Made by a program: the position numbers and the translations under genes. Below the pieces are notes generated by a model. The model was given only the letters and a program-made list of their open reading frames with translations. It searched no databases and had not been told where the DNA came from. A stretch of 64,000 nt of DNA from Odontocerum albicorne (taxonomy: Eukaryota > Arthropoda > Insecta > Trichoptera > Odontoceridae), in contig OX463841.1 of NCBI GenBank assembly GCA_949825065.1, positions 16,445,064-16,509,063 on the forward strand, written 5' to 3'. Positions 54,455 to 64,000 of this stretch are shown piece after piece. Position 1 is the first letter of the stretch. Each line of letters begins with the position of its first letter.

Positions 54455-55290
54455 GATTTCTCCTGTTATACAAAGAGGGAGTAGCTTCTTCGTAAGGAAG
54501 AATATCAGCCAGAATTATTCTCATACTTCTAGGCGATGCCATATATATCCATAGTGTCACTCAGTTAGTTCAATATCTCTATACCACGCGTGACTAAGTG
54601 TTTAGCCATGATATTCCTTCTGTAAGTTGGTATGTATAGTAGAACAATAATGTGCTTCATTACACGGCTATATTTATCGGGGGCATATAAATTAAGGGCT
54701 TCATGTATCAAGGGGCAGTCAAAACTACCTTGAAAACCCTTCTTCTTCTTCTTATTTTAGGCCTGTTGGCCTATTATGGGCCTGCATCATTGTTTCCCTC
54801 TTGTGACGTCGACTGCCAGCGGTCTTTCCATCTTTTGGGAGGTCGTCCTGGAGGTTTGCTTGCTTGGGGGATACTGTCCCTGGCCATTCTTACGGCTCTT
54901 GATTCCGCCATTTTGGATACATGTTCATTCCAGAACCTTCTCTGTCGTCTCCATCTGACAATATCTTCAATTTCGCACATCCTTCGGATTTCTGTGTTTC
55001 GTACTCTATCACGAAGGGTTTTGCTAGCGATACTCCTGAGTACCTTCATTTCGCTGGTTCGAAGGAGATTTTTGGTTCTGAGAGTGTCGGCTCTGGACTC
55101 TATGCTGTATGTCATTATAAAGCGGACACAGGTCTTGTATATCCTTACCTTGCTTTGGATGTTCATATACTTGTTTTTGGATGTTCATATACTTGAAAAC
55201 TCTTCTGTAGGAATATGTCAATGGACTCTTGCCTTCTTGTTTCGAGGGTTCTATAGTTGCAGACCGTGAAAAGACTCAATAAGTCCCTTT
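54455..55290 (-). mobile_element. CR1/Jockey-like LINE (family K) 3' part, split by a family D LINE
   Basis: The outer pieces (54455-54743 and 55192-55290) rejoin to match 58790-59160, including CAGCCAGAATTATTCTCATA and TTCTTGTTTCGAGGGTTCTA. The insertion is bounded by CTTGAAAACCCTTCT (54729-54743) and CTTGAAAACTCTTCT (55192-55206), a 15-bp duplication with one mismatch. Confidence 0.75.
54744..55191 (-). pseudogene. RTE-type LINE C-terminus (family D) inserted in family K
   Basis: A 130-codon frame (54774-55166): SKVRIYKTCVRFIMTYSIE, EMKVLRSIASKTLRDRV, DIVRWRRQRRFWNEHV, KPPGRPPKRWKDRW. Its 3' end has the TTCTTCTTCTT tail at 54744. GTTCATATACTTG is duplicated at its 5' side (55160 and 55181). 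5'-truncated. Confidence 0.8.
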
Positions 55291-55934
55291 AAAAACGATA
55301 GATAGAGGTTCCACTGTATATGATTTAGTTTAAAATGTATAAAATAATTTCACATTTAAATAAATATAAATAAATATTGCCGTTAACCATAACTATATAT
55401 ATTCTAGTAAAGATAGAATAAGAACATGTGTAATGATCTGAATTACTCATCCGTAAATTGTCATAATTTCTGAGAAAGTTGAAGTGTCCTCAATCGGCAG
55501 TGTTAGTTAGTAGTAATGATGTAATCGCGGGGAATTCCGCGAAGAAACTTAAACCGAAATGGTTGCCATATAAGGATGTGAACCTGATCTAAATGCAAAT
55601 AATATATTTGCTTTAAATACAAAGAATCCCTCACGACCACCCACGCCTAAAATTTTAAACAGCATTTGGTCCTTTGATACATACAAAAAAATAAATCGTG
55701 CTCACACTATTATATGAGTATATTGTACAATATTATAATATCTGGGAACCTCAACCTTTTTATAATGGTACTCCATGAAATAACACTGACCAAACGTAGC
55801 ATTTGACTAACCTAAATAGTCAATATTTTTTATTGTCTAGTGTATATTTCAGGCTGGAAATCAAGAGACTATTGTTTAAATGTTGAATTATTTAAAACAA
55901 AAAATCTAGATACCAGTAATATGTCCTTTTTAGA
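55291..55934. other. Unassigned AT-rich sequence
   Basis: Nothing recognised. Confidence 0.35.
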
Positions 55935-56470
55935 AGAGGTATCGATCACGTGAAAATAGGGTACCGAGACTCAACGTAAATCTAGTTTAACATCTTAAAA
56001 CACGGGATCGGAATAGAAAGTATTAATATTGCTAACTAATTGCATCGGTATTACGTGGTATAAGTTTACCGTTGAACTTCTGGTTGATTGAAGAAGAGAG
56101 GTATCGATCACGTGAAAATACGGTACCGAGACTCAACGTACGAGTAAATCAAGTTTAACATCTTAAAAACACGGGATCGGGATACAAAGTATTAATATTG
56201 CCAACTGATTGCATCGGTATTACGTGGTATAAGTTTACCGTTGAACTTCTGGTTGATTGAAGAAGAGAGGAATCGATCACGTGAAAATACGGTACCGAGA
56301 CTCAACGTAAATCAAGTTTAACATCTTAAAACACGGGATCGGGATAGAAAGTATAATTATTGCCAACTTATTGCATTGGTATTACGTGGTATAAGTGTAC
56401 CGTTGAACTTCTGGTTGATTGAAGAAGAGATGAATCGATCACGTGAAAATACGGGGCCGGGATACAAAGT
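55935..56470 (+). repeat. 162-bp tandem array, about 3.3 copies
   Basis: Units containing ATCGATCACGTGAAAATA, ACACGGGATCGGGATA and TTGCATCGGTATTACGTGGT recur at 55939, 56101, 56270 and 56432. Spacings are 162, 169 and 162; much of the 7-base excess in the second unit is the gain of CGAGTA at 56141-56146. Non-coding. The array gives a within-array control for that insertion. Confidence 0.9.
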
Positions 56471-56475
56471 TTTAA

Positions 56476-57589
56476 TATTCAATAGACAAATATTTAATTA
56501 CAATAAAAACGATGAAGGCTTACATATGTTTCACGATACATCCCTTGCAGGATAGACAGAGAAAACAGTTTAGTAAAAATCTGGGTGTCAACGAGTATCG
56601 AACTCACAATCTCCGGACGGAAAACTGCCTAGACCATGAATGTTATGGTCTAATTGGTATAGATCATTCAGTCAGAAAAGTCATTTTGCAATAGTGTGAG
56701 TAACAGTGCGTTTACAAAAACTTGTCACTTTATTTTTTTAATGAAGTGAAAAAGCAAAAAAATATAAAATAATATTTTATATTGAAACATTAAAATGAAC
56801 ACACACGTTTTGTGAATTAAAAATGCCGTCAGCTTAAATTGTAATAATCATAAAAATAAAATGAAAATAAGTTTATTTCACATATTAACACATTGTTAAG
56901 GTATGGCAGATTGTAGGAAATATTAAATAACAAGAATGAAATTTTTCAAGATTAAAAATAAATATAAGTACAAGTATTATAAAAGTAAAAATGTTCGTCA
57001 GCTTTAATTAGATTACACATAAAAATAACATAAATGTAAGATTATTTAACATATTCATGTTTCATAATTACAATGCCAAAGAATAAAGTTTTAAAATAAA
57101 AGTGGATGGAGTGATACTAAATTCTAGGAAACTTTAAGTTATAACAAAGTACTCGTATATTGGATTTTTTTTAATTGTATGTTACATTACATTAGACAAA
57201 AATCGTACTAATAGCTTGCAGCACCTTTTCGACCGATCCCTAATTATGTTCAACCATTACCAAAATTTAAAACAATCTCCTTTGCTTGGCCCGAAAGCGG
57301 CTTTTTCCCTTTCCTAATTTCGACATGGTAGTGTTTTTCTAATCACCGAGTATTTTAACAACAATACAAACGTGCGCTCTGCGCGAACCAACCGTGTGGC
57401 ATTCTAAAACCAATACCACTACATAAGTTATGTAATACAGATAGTGTTACACTATTTCAAAATGAGTCTTCTGGCTGAATGATCTATAAGACGTTAATGG
57501 GAGTAATTTAAAAACAATGATTCTAATTATGAAAACGAGTCTACTATTTACGTATTTACACTAACATTGTTTAGAGTATAACCATGCAG
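56476..57589. other. Unassigned sequence
   Basis: AT-rich, with a moderately GC-richer part at 57220-57420 that is not explained by any repeat in the window. No exon with convincing splice sites. TACTCGTA at 57150. Confidence 0.3.
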
Positions 57590-57765
57590 AATTTTCCTCA
57601 TGTGGCAATCTCTTGCAACCAACTAGAAATATATTAACGAGACGAGTCAAAGATAGACATGATACATTTTTTTATAAAATTCCGACACCAACGGGAATCA
57701 AAACCGCAATCCAAATTTAGAAAGCTGTTGTCTTACCAACTAAGCCACAAAGGTCGTCATTCACC
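57590..57765 (-). mobile_element. tRNA-derived SINE (family 1), diverged
   Basis: Antisense tail (CATGTGGCAATCTCTTGCAA) and antisense head (AACGGGAATCAAAACCGCAA, GTCTTACCAACTAAGCCACAAAGGTCG). The A box is recognisable, the B box degenerate. Confidence 0.6.
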
Positions 57766-58444
57766 AGACTAACATATAAGTGTAAGTAATCTAGACACTA
57801 TTTTTTGGGGCATATATTATATTTAGATTTATACAACATGACAATTATTACATGGGGGGATAACTCAAATCGGACTGGTTTAGTAAAATATTTTGAAATA
57901 AAGGCATTTTTTTGCTGACTGAACAAAAATGTTGGTAATCATTAATATTTATTTGATTTACTAGAGCTTGAAAACAAAATGTTGCCACTCTCTGTAAACT
58001 TTTTGCAATAAATATTAGTTTTGAACGGAAACAGTATTTTTTCTTTCAAACGAAATTGACACGAAAGTCTCGTAATATACCGATTTCACGGGTCGATTCT
58101 TTCTGTAAAATATGTAGATAATCTGCAAAATTGAAGTTATATTGTTGTCCAATCAACCTGCAATATAATACGCCCGTGCACTACCCACGTACCGACCATT
58201 TACGACCTCAAGATTGGTGATGGCGTCTAAGTCTCTCAGCTGCTGAGGTCGATCGGTTATATAATACATAAATCGAATAACTGCAAAGTTTCATTGTGTT
58301 CCAAGGTGAATTTCTTCTGTGAAGAAAAACAACACGTGTATACGAAGAATAAGCTGTCGAAAAACTGACTAAATTGTTAGATTAAAATAGTTCACAAAAT
58401 ACGATTCGGCTCAAAGCGATCATGCAAGGTACAGCAGAACATAA
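57766..58444. other. Unassigned sequence
   Basis: 58160-58290 is GC-richer (CACTACCCACGTACCGACCA, CAGCTGCTGAGGTCGATCGG) and not repetitive here. It could be regulatory or a decayed exon; I cannot tell. Confidence 0.3.
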
Positions 58445-58764
58445 CATACATACATACATATCATTACGCCGTATTCCTTGCGAGGTAGGCAGAGAAAACA
58501 TATCTACACAATCTTCTATTATTCATACTTCTCACTTTACCTTTTTCAAAATTTGATCCATTTGGTTCTGCCACGTTTTCCTCGATCTTCTTCTTCCATG
58601 CACACCTTGCACTTCTGACTTGTACACTCACTTAGTCATTCTTTCATTATTCATTCTTTCTACATATCCAAACCAACATAAAGGTCCTTTCTTCATATTA
58701 CTTAAAGCATTCATTTTATCAATGCATTCATTTCTGATATCTTCAATCCGCCTTTTTTCATACA

Positions 58765-60360
58765 TTTTTTTTTTTTTAATCCACTTTGCACGGATTTCTC
58801 CTGTTACACAAAGAGGGTTTGCTTCTAGCGTTAGCTTATTCGTTAGGTTAGGAAGAATATCAGCCAGGATTCTTCTCATACTGCTAGACGGTACCGAGAA
58901 TATATCAACCGTGTCATTCAGTTGGTTCAATATCTCTATACCACGCGTGACTGAGTGTTTAGCCATGATATTCGTCCTGTAAGTTGGTATTTAGAACAGA
59001 GGGTGATTCCTTGCACGGATATATTTATTGGATACATATAAATTTAGTGCTTCTAGAATCGCGGGACAGTTAAAGGAACCTTGGAAAACCTTTATTAGGA
59101 ATATCGCAATGGATTCTTGCCTTCTTGTTTCAAGGCTTCTATAGTTACACACCGTGAGAAGTTCGGCATGGTGAGCATATGTTGGGTAATCGCCCTTTGT
59201 TCTGTACCATAGATATCTGAGGAATTTTTTTTGTATTTGTTCTATATTGTTTTTATATTTGAGCTGGTGAGGAGCCCAAACCGTAGATGCATATTCTAAT
59301 TTGGTTCTAATTAGATAATTATATAAGTTTCGGAGGATATCGGTGCTGTTAAATTCTCTTGATATTCTCATTACAAAACCGAGTAGTTTGTAACAGTCCG
59401 ATATCAAACGTGAGACATGGTTAACGAACGTGAGTCCGACATCGAAGGTTACGCCCAAATCCTTGAATTCAGAAACTCTGTTTAGTGCCACTCCCTGTAT
59501 ATTATACTGATGGTGGATTGGTGAAAACGATCGACTATAAGATACACAGACACATTTATTAATGTTGAACAGAAGATGATTTTGCTCACTCCAGGAGACT
59601 AGGGAGTCTAGGTCCTGTTGTAACTGTGCACAGTCGTGATGTGAATTGATCTTTTTGAATATTTTCAAGTCGTCAGCGAACAATAAACATGTCGAGTGAC
59701 TTATGGAATTTTGAATGTCGTCTATTAATATGAGGAATTGTAGGGGACCTAAATTGGATCCTTTTGGTATACCAGATCTTGCGATAAATTCCACAGAAGA
59801 CTTGTTACGGATTGTTACGTATTGAGATCTTTCTTTTAGGTAAGATGCAAATAATCCAATTAGATTATCACTGAAGCCAAGTTTGTGCATTTTCTTAAGT
59901 AATATATCGTGATCAACTTTGTCGAAAGCTTTCTGAAAATCTGTATATATTACGTCCGTTTGTGAAAGTTCGTTTAAGTTTGACGCAATCTGTTGTGTGA
60001 GAGAGAGAAGGTTAGTAACAGTCGATTGTTTTGGCAAAAAGCCATGCTGGTTTCCAATAAGTCTTGTTGATACTTGGTGGGTCAATTGGTTGCACAGTAC
60101 AGTTTCGAAAATTTTTGGAAGCAAAGAGAGAACAGCTACAGGTCTGTAATTATGAGAGTCTAACGGGTCTTCCGATTTGAAGATAGGGCAGACCCTGGTT
60201 GTCTTCCCGCTTACGGGAAATGTATTGGTATTTATGCTCAAGTTAAATATGTAGCAGATGGGATCACACACGTATTTCGCACAGACTTTTAAAATGTCGG
60301 CTGATAACCCATCTGGTCCGATTGCTTTGTCGGTTTGCAAGGAGTTTATGCTTTGCTACA
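58765..60360 (-). mobile_element. CR1/Jockey-superfamily LINE (family K), 5'-truncated
   Basis: The longest retroelement in the window. The poly-A tail appears as a T12 run near 58766-58777, directly followed by the C-terminal coding end. The 5' break falls just before the reverse transcriptase, removing the endonuclease and ORF1. It is inserted in the same orientation as the host RTE copy. Confidence 0.8.
58785..60340 (-). pseudogene. Family K reverse transcriptase, one premature stop
   Basis: A 449-codon frame runs from 60340 to 58991 and carries a near-complete RT domain: KAIGPDGLSADILK (residues 5-18), HNYRPVAVLS (63-72), NQHGFLPKQST (97-107), YTDFQKAFDKVDHD (132-145, catalytic Asp), GIPKGSNLGPL (190-200) and FADD (221-224, catalytic). 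The TAA at 58991-58993 is isolated: the same frame continues with IPTYRTNIMAKHSVTRGIE to the element's end. The 12.9 kb copy has a sense codon there. The protein would reverse-transcribe at the insertion target if complete, but the endonuclease is missing. Confidence 0.85.
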
Positions 60361-60475
60361 TTGACACTCAACACATTTTCTTTCACGCACACATCTCCAC
60401 AGCATAAATCTTACTCTGCTCCAAGTTTTACCTTCATATGTCGAGGTGATGAAAACTAAACTGGAACCTTTTAAA

Positions 60476-61048
60476 AAGAAAAAACCGACGATTAACAAAA
60501 ATCAAACCTGCATCATTCAGGTCGATTAACTACGAGTATATCACGAAGCTCGCCATAAACATTATAATAAAATAAATATTTATTTTAAAAGTTTATACTT
60601 TGTATACAATAATGTGCAAGTATGTATAATTATTTTATTTTATTAAACATTCCAGTTTTATAGTAAAATAATCGACAAATCTCGTAAAAGTATTTCTTAA
60701 CGGTTTCGTTTGATTTGAATCTATATCTTAACGTTTAATGCGTTTCGATTAATGTCTACTTAAATATGCTAATCGGACTAATTATCGAGTTATTAAAGAC
60801 CTTTGAATCGAACTTGACGAAATAAGACCGACATTAACTGTCGTTAAAGCTAACAATTTTCCAATTTCTCAACTGGCTTGAGAAATAATACTATACAAAT
60901 TAGCTCGACAGTCAAATGACGTTATCCGACCATAAAACAGATCAGATTAGAGTCTAAACCAGATTCCGTGGATTATCAAAATTCTTCCGGCCATTTTCTC
61001 CACTCGCTTTCTCACATTTATGTTCGTCTCACTTATCGATTCTGATAG
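60476..61048. other. Unassigned AT-rich sequence
   Basis: Nothing recognised; TACGAGTA at 60531. Confidence 0.35.
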
Positions 61049-61062
61049 ACAAATCAATATTT

Positions 61063-61376
61063 AAACAGATTAGAGGCCCTAGAAATTTCTTAGTCAGTAC
61101 ATCGATCCGAACATCTAGTGAACAGTTATATCCCAAAAATATCTCCGCTCTTGGTCGAAATCATCCCATGCCTTCCTCACCCCCAACCGTTGAAGCGTGT
61201 ATATCGGTATCAGTTCGTACAGCATTTAGTCTTATTTGTGCTCCCCTGAAGATGAGATGAAAGCCTTGAAACCGGTAGGGTTATAACGTCACAAAAAAGT
61301 GGAATAAACAGTGTTTGATAAAAATAAATTACAATGTCTTGGAACCTCCACAACGTTAATGCCTTAACTATAAACA
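61063..61376 (+). mobile_element. Penelope-like element, 5'-truncated, 14-bp target duplication
   Basis: Bounded by perfect ACAAATCAATATTT (61049-61062 and 61377-61390). It starts at ACAGATTAGAGGCCCTAGAA, the codons equivalent to DRLEALE at the end of the GIY-YIG domain in the 22.6 kb copy, and runs through the PLE 3' region to the tail ATAAACAACA. It is a simple, non-palindromic copy in plus orientation. Confidence 0.85.
61243..61280 (+). ncRNA. Hammerhead-ribozyme-like motif in a simple PLE copy
   Basis: CCC, CTGAAGA (61246-61252), stem II GAGA/CCTT (weaker), GAAACCGGTA, GGG (61278-61280). Because this copy is not palindromic, nothing opposite would sequester it. Confidence 0.5.
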
Positions 61377-61433
61377 ACAAATCAATATTTTATTGACGGA
61401 AATGATTTGACAGTTTGTTGTAAAGTAATAGGT

Positions 61434-62411
61434 ACGTGTTATATTATTAAAAATCTGATTCAATGTTTATTAAATATCCGATTCAACATTTATTTATGAC
61501 AACGTTCATGACATAACATAGTTGTTAAAACTTTTGCCTTTCAATCGGGCATTTCGAAATTATTGGACAGTTATACGATATGTGTTATATTCACTAAAAA
61601 TCTGATCCAACATTTATTTATGACAACGTTCATGATATATAGTAACATAGTTGTTAAAACTTTTGCCTTTCAATCGGGCGTTTCGAAATTATTGGACAGT
61701 TATAGGGTATGTGTTATATTCACTAAAAATCTGATCCAACATTTATTTATGACAACGTTCATGATATATAGTAACATAGTTGTTAAAACTTTTGCCTTTC
61801 AATCGGGCGTTTCGAAATTATTGGACAGTTATAGGGTATGTGTTATATTCACTAAAAATCTGATCCAACATTTATTTATGACAACGTTCATGATATATAG
61901 TAACATAGTTGTTAAAACTTTTGCCTTTCAATCGGGCGTTTCGAAATTATTGGACAGTTATAGGGTATGTGTTATATTCACTAAAAATCTGATCCAACAT
62001 TTATTTATGACAACGTTCATGATATATAGTAACATAGTTGTTAAAACTTTTGCCTTTCAATCGGGCGTTTCGAAATTATTGGACAGTTATAGGGTATGTG
62101 TTATATTCACTAAAAATCTGATCCAACATTTATTTATGACAACGTTCATGATATATAGTAACATAGTTGTTAAAACTTTTGCCTTTCAATCGGGCGTTTC
62201 GAAATTATTGGACAGTTATAGGGTATGTGTTATATTCACTAAAAATCTGATCCAACATTTATTTATGACAACGTTCATGATATATAGTAACATAGTTGTT
62301 AAAACTTTTGCCTTTCAATCGGGCGTTTCGAAATTATTGGACAGTTATAGGGTATGTGTTATATTCACTAAAAATCTGATCCAACATTTATTTATGACAA
62401 CGTCCATGGCA
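61434..62411 (+). repeat. 129-bp tandem array, about 7.5 copies
   Basis: Units recur every 129 bases (TTGGACAGTTATAGGGTATG at 61692, 61821, 61950 and so on) and are almost identical except the first, diverged unit. Because 129 is a multiple of three, one frame stays open across all units (61563-62414, 283 codons). Its content looks random, so it is unlikely to be a protein. The last unit decays at 62400. Confidence 0.95.
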
Positions 62412-62589
62412 TAATTAGTAAAACTTTTAATTTCCCACGGGGGGTATCGGGCTCCATTCGTTCGAAAAAAGAGTTCGTCTAGTAGCAACACTCACCCACG
62501 CCGAATAAATATTCGTTTCCTTTCCACGTGAGGGATATTATTATCAACACGTGTTCCGTGCCTTCTACAGTGGTTCTAAAGCCAACGGT

Positions 62590-62780
62590 TCGATTACCGG
62601 GGCCAAAGGTGGTAACTTGTCTGCCGATCCGGAGGTTGCGGGTTCGATCCCCGCTGGAACCCAGATTTTTAAAAATAGGATTACAGTCTGGTTTTCACTT
62701 AGGGCCTATTTAACATATTTCTGGTTGTTTGGAAGAGATTGCCACATGGCATTAAACTCGCCAGGTAAAAAAAAAAAAAA
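62590..62780 (+). mobile_element. tRNA-derived SINE (family 1)
   Basis: ACTTGTCTGCCGATCCGGAG, GGGTTCGATCCCCGCTGGAA (B box), CAGTCTGGTTTTCACTTAGG, the LINE J-like tail CTGGTTGTTTGGAAGAGATT...CTCGCCAGG and a poly-A of about 15. The first bases of the head have been replaced (TTACCGGGGCCAAAGGTGGT). Confidence 0.75.
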
Positions 62781-62850
62781 AGACAATATTGTCTTTCAAC
62801 CACGCTCTTCGGCATATCAGTCACCAATTCGGATATTATGAAAGTTATAA

Positions 62851-63545
62851 TTACATACATACATACTATCCCGCCACTTCACTGTCAGGATAGGAAGAGA
62901 GGACAGAGCGCCATACTTTCCTATCTCGCCACACATCCTTAGCCTTTTCTACATCCATACACCTTCTCATACAACTTCTTCGATTTCTCTGACTTTCTAC
63001 GTTTCCTTCTTAGAGAATATCATTCATTTGATCCAACCACACTTTCATTGGTCTACCTCTCACACGCCTTCCACTCACATTTGCACTATACTCGTATATC
63101 TGATTTATTAATCTTTCTTCATTAATTTGTTCCATATGCCCAAACCATCTCAACGTACTCTTCTTAATCTTACTTAACACATCAGCCTTAAGTTCACATT
63201 CATCCCTTATCACTTGTTCCATATTATGTCATGCATTGTCACTCCACGTAATTACAGAAATATAAGCTTATAAGAACAGAAACGAATCCAAGGAACTCTA
63301 TCACAAAGTTAAGATATTGTCACATTGTCACTCCATGTATTATTCTCAATGCACACATTTCTACAACATTCATTCAGCTCCTCTTAGTCTTTTCCCCCGT
63401 CCGCGTTTCACTCCCATACATCAAAGTTGTCACCAAAATACCATTGTGGACTATCATCATCTTAGCAGATTTTGATAATGTCCAGTGCGAGTATACATGC
63501 ATATATTTTAGTGCTCGATCGACTGTGTTTAAGTTACAATTGTTA
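62851..63545 (-). pseudogene. RTE-type LINE 3' part (family A), best copy
   Basis: The 3' end lies next to TACATACATACATAC (62852). A 70-codon frame (63010-63222) reads RDECELKADVLSKIKKSTLR, WFGHMEQINEERLINQIYEY and SGRRVRGRPMKVWLDQMND. The EY dipeptide after QIY is coded by an in-frame gain of six bases (TACTCGTA octamer at 63089). A 72-bp insert (63251-63322) between 17-bp direct repeats breaks the upstream part. Confidence 0.75.
63251..63322. repeat. 72-bp insert between 17-bp direct repeats
   Basis: CATTGTCACTCCACGTA (63234-63250) and CATTGTCACTCCATGTA (63323-63339) flank 72 bases that have no poly-A and no counterpart in other family A copies. A small mobile insertion or filler DNA at a break. 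Confidence 0.6.
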
Positions 63546-63580
63546 CTTATTATTCATCATTGGAGCGCTCTTGGAATCCT

Positions 63581-63696
63581 ATAAACAAGAGCACGATCAA
63601 TAATTTTGCCAATAAACAAGAGCATGATCAATAATTTTGCCTATAAACAAGAGCACGATCAAGAATTTTGCCAATAAACAAGATCAATAATTTTGA
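63581..63696 (+). repeat. 31-bp tandem repeat, about 3.7 copies
   Basis: ATAAACAAGAGCACGATCAA plus TAATTTTGCC recurs at 63581, 63612, 63643 and, shortened, 63674. Confidence 0.9.
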
Positions 63697-64000
63697 TTTA
63701 TTTTATTGTTAATTTACACCTTCTTGAAAAGAAAGAATTCAATTTATTTAAAAAAAATATGGCCTTATCAATTGATTCATTAACTCATTTATAGCTATCG
63801 CCCAAGAAGTTTTTCTCTTGGCTTGATACTATTATATTAATAGAGACTGTTGATTTGAATATTTCAACACTCCAACACAGCATCTGCCAATATTCCCCCT
63901 TTAACTTCTTTAATAGTATTATATATACAACGATTGTGGATTGGGATGTTGCTAAGCGGTGAAACAAATTTAGATCAAGCCAGATGTAACATTTCTTTTC
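63697..64000. other. Unassigned AT-rich sequence
   Basis: Nothing recognised. Confidence 0.35.

Larger units (their letters stand above)
58445..60475 (-). mobile_element. RTE-type LINE (family A2), split by a family K LINE
   Basis: The 3' end starts after a CATA microsatellite (ACATACATACATACATATC, 58447). The body runs to about 58764 and encodes WFGYVERMNNERMTK and related residues. It resumes at about 60361 (CACTCAACACATTTTC, CATCTCCACAGCATAAATC), matching the order in the 40 kb copy. The family K LINE between them is therefore younger. Confidence 0.7.

Noticed and set aside
54703..55269. 188-codon plus-strand frame with hydrophobic segments
   Set aside because: It is antisense to the family K and D LINEs; the minus strand carries the conserved reverse transcriptase motifs.
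61563..62414. 283-codon open frame
   Set aside because: It is produced by a tandem repeat whose unit length is a multiple of three; the residues show no domain and the frame begins and ends with the array.

Overview
This window looks like nuclear DNA of an insect, most likely a butterfly or moth. It is AT-rich and gene-poor. It has spliceosomal splice signals, one GC-rich coding exon in AT-rich flanks, many short LINE pieces resembling lepidopteran endonuclease/reverse transcriptase elements, tRNA-derived SINEs, Penelope-like elements (PLEs), mariner, Tigger and hAT elements, TTAA-flanked elements and a Helitron. Nothing in it is bacterial, and I see no CRISPR array, rRNA gene or intact tRNA gene. 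The species assignment is inference.

Host genes. The only convincing host coding sequence is an internal exon at 18873-19611 (+), 246 residues of a low-complexity scaffold-like protein, possibly tensin-like. A short ATG-initiated exon at 16307-16387 (+) ends in a strong donor and may be an alternative first exon of the same or another gene. A TATA box plus initiator in a GC-rich patch at 48937-48972 (+) is a candidate promoter. Other exons must lie outside the window or are too small to recognise.

Mobile DNA, left to right. 0-12 kb: RTE-type LINE 3' pieces (one with a 16-bp target duplication, one carrying a 74-bp minisatellite), MITEs and a 48-bp PLE tail. 11-15 kb: LINEs nested in LINEs and a mariner MITE. 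15.5-17.3 kb: a Helitron-type element with a 192-bp TA tract, then two MITEs. 20-30 kb: minisatellites, SINEs, a PLE remnant with a GIY-YIG endonuclease, and two palindromic PLEs. 30-36 kb: further RTE, PLE-like, Helitron (helicase C-terminus) and hAT copies. 38-43 kb: a PLE containing a LINE, a hAT containing two LINEs, and a LINE containing a Tigger. 43-58 kb: SINEs, minisatellites, two mariners (one split by a LINE) and two LINE nests. 58-61 kb: the longest reverse transcriptase reading frame. 61-64 kb: a PLE copy, a 129-bp array, a SINE and an RTE piece.

Most notable observations. (1) The 8-mer TACGAGTA (either strand) occurs at least 22 times, and comparison of repeat copies shows it arose as a clean gain of CGAG plus a duplicated TA. 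(2) PLE tails carry a compact hammerhead-ribozyme-like core with a palindromic helix III. (3) Six PLE copies have 10-14 bp target duplications, one for an insert of only 48 bp. (4) Two minisatellites were born inside reverse-transcriptase coding sequence. All coordinates were read by eye; edges of decayed repeats are good to roughly 10-30 bases.
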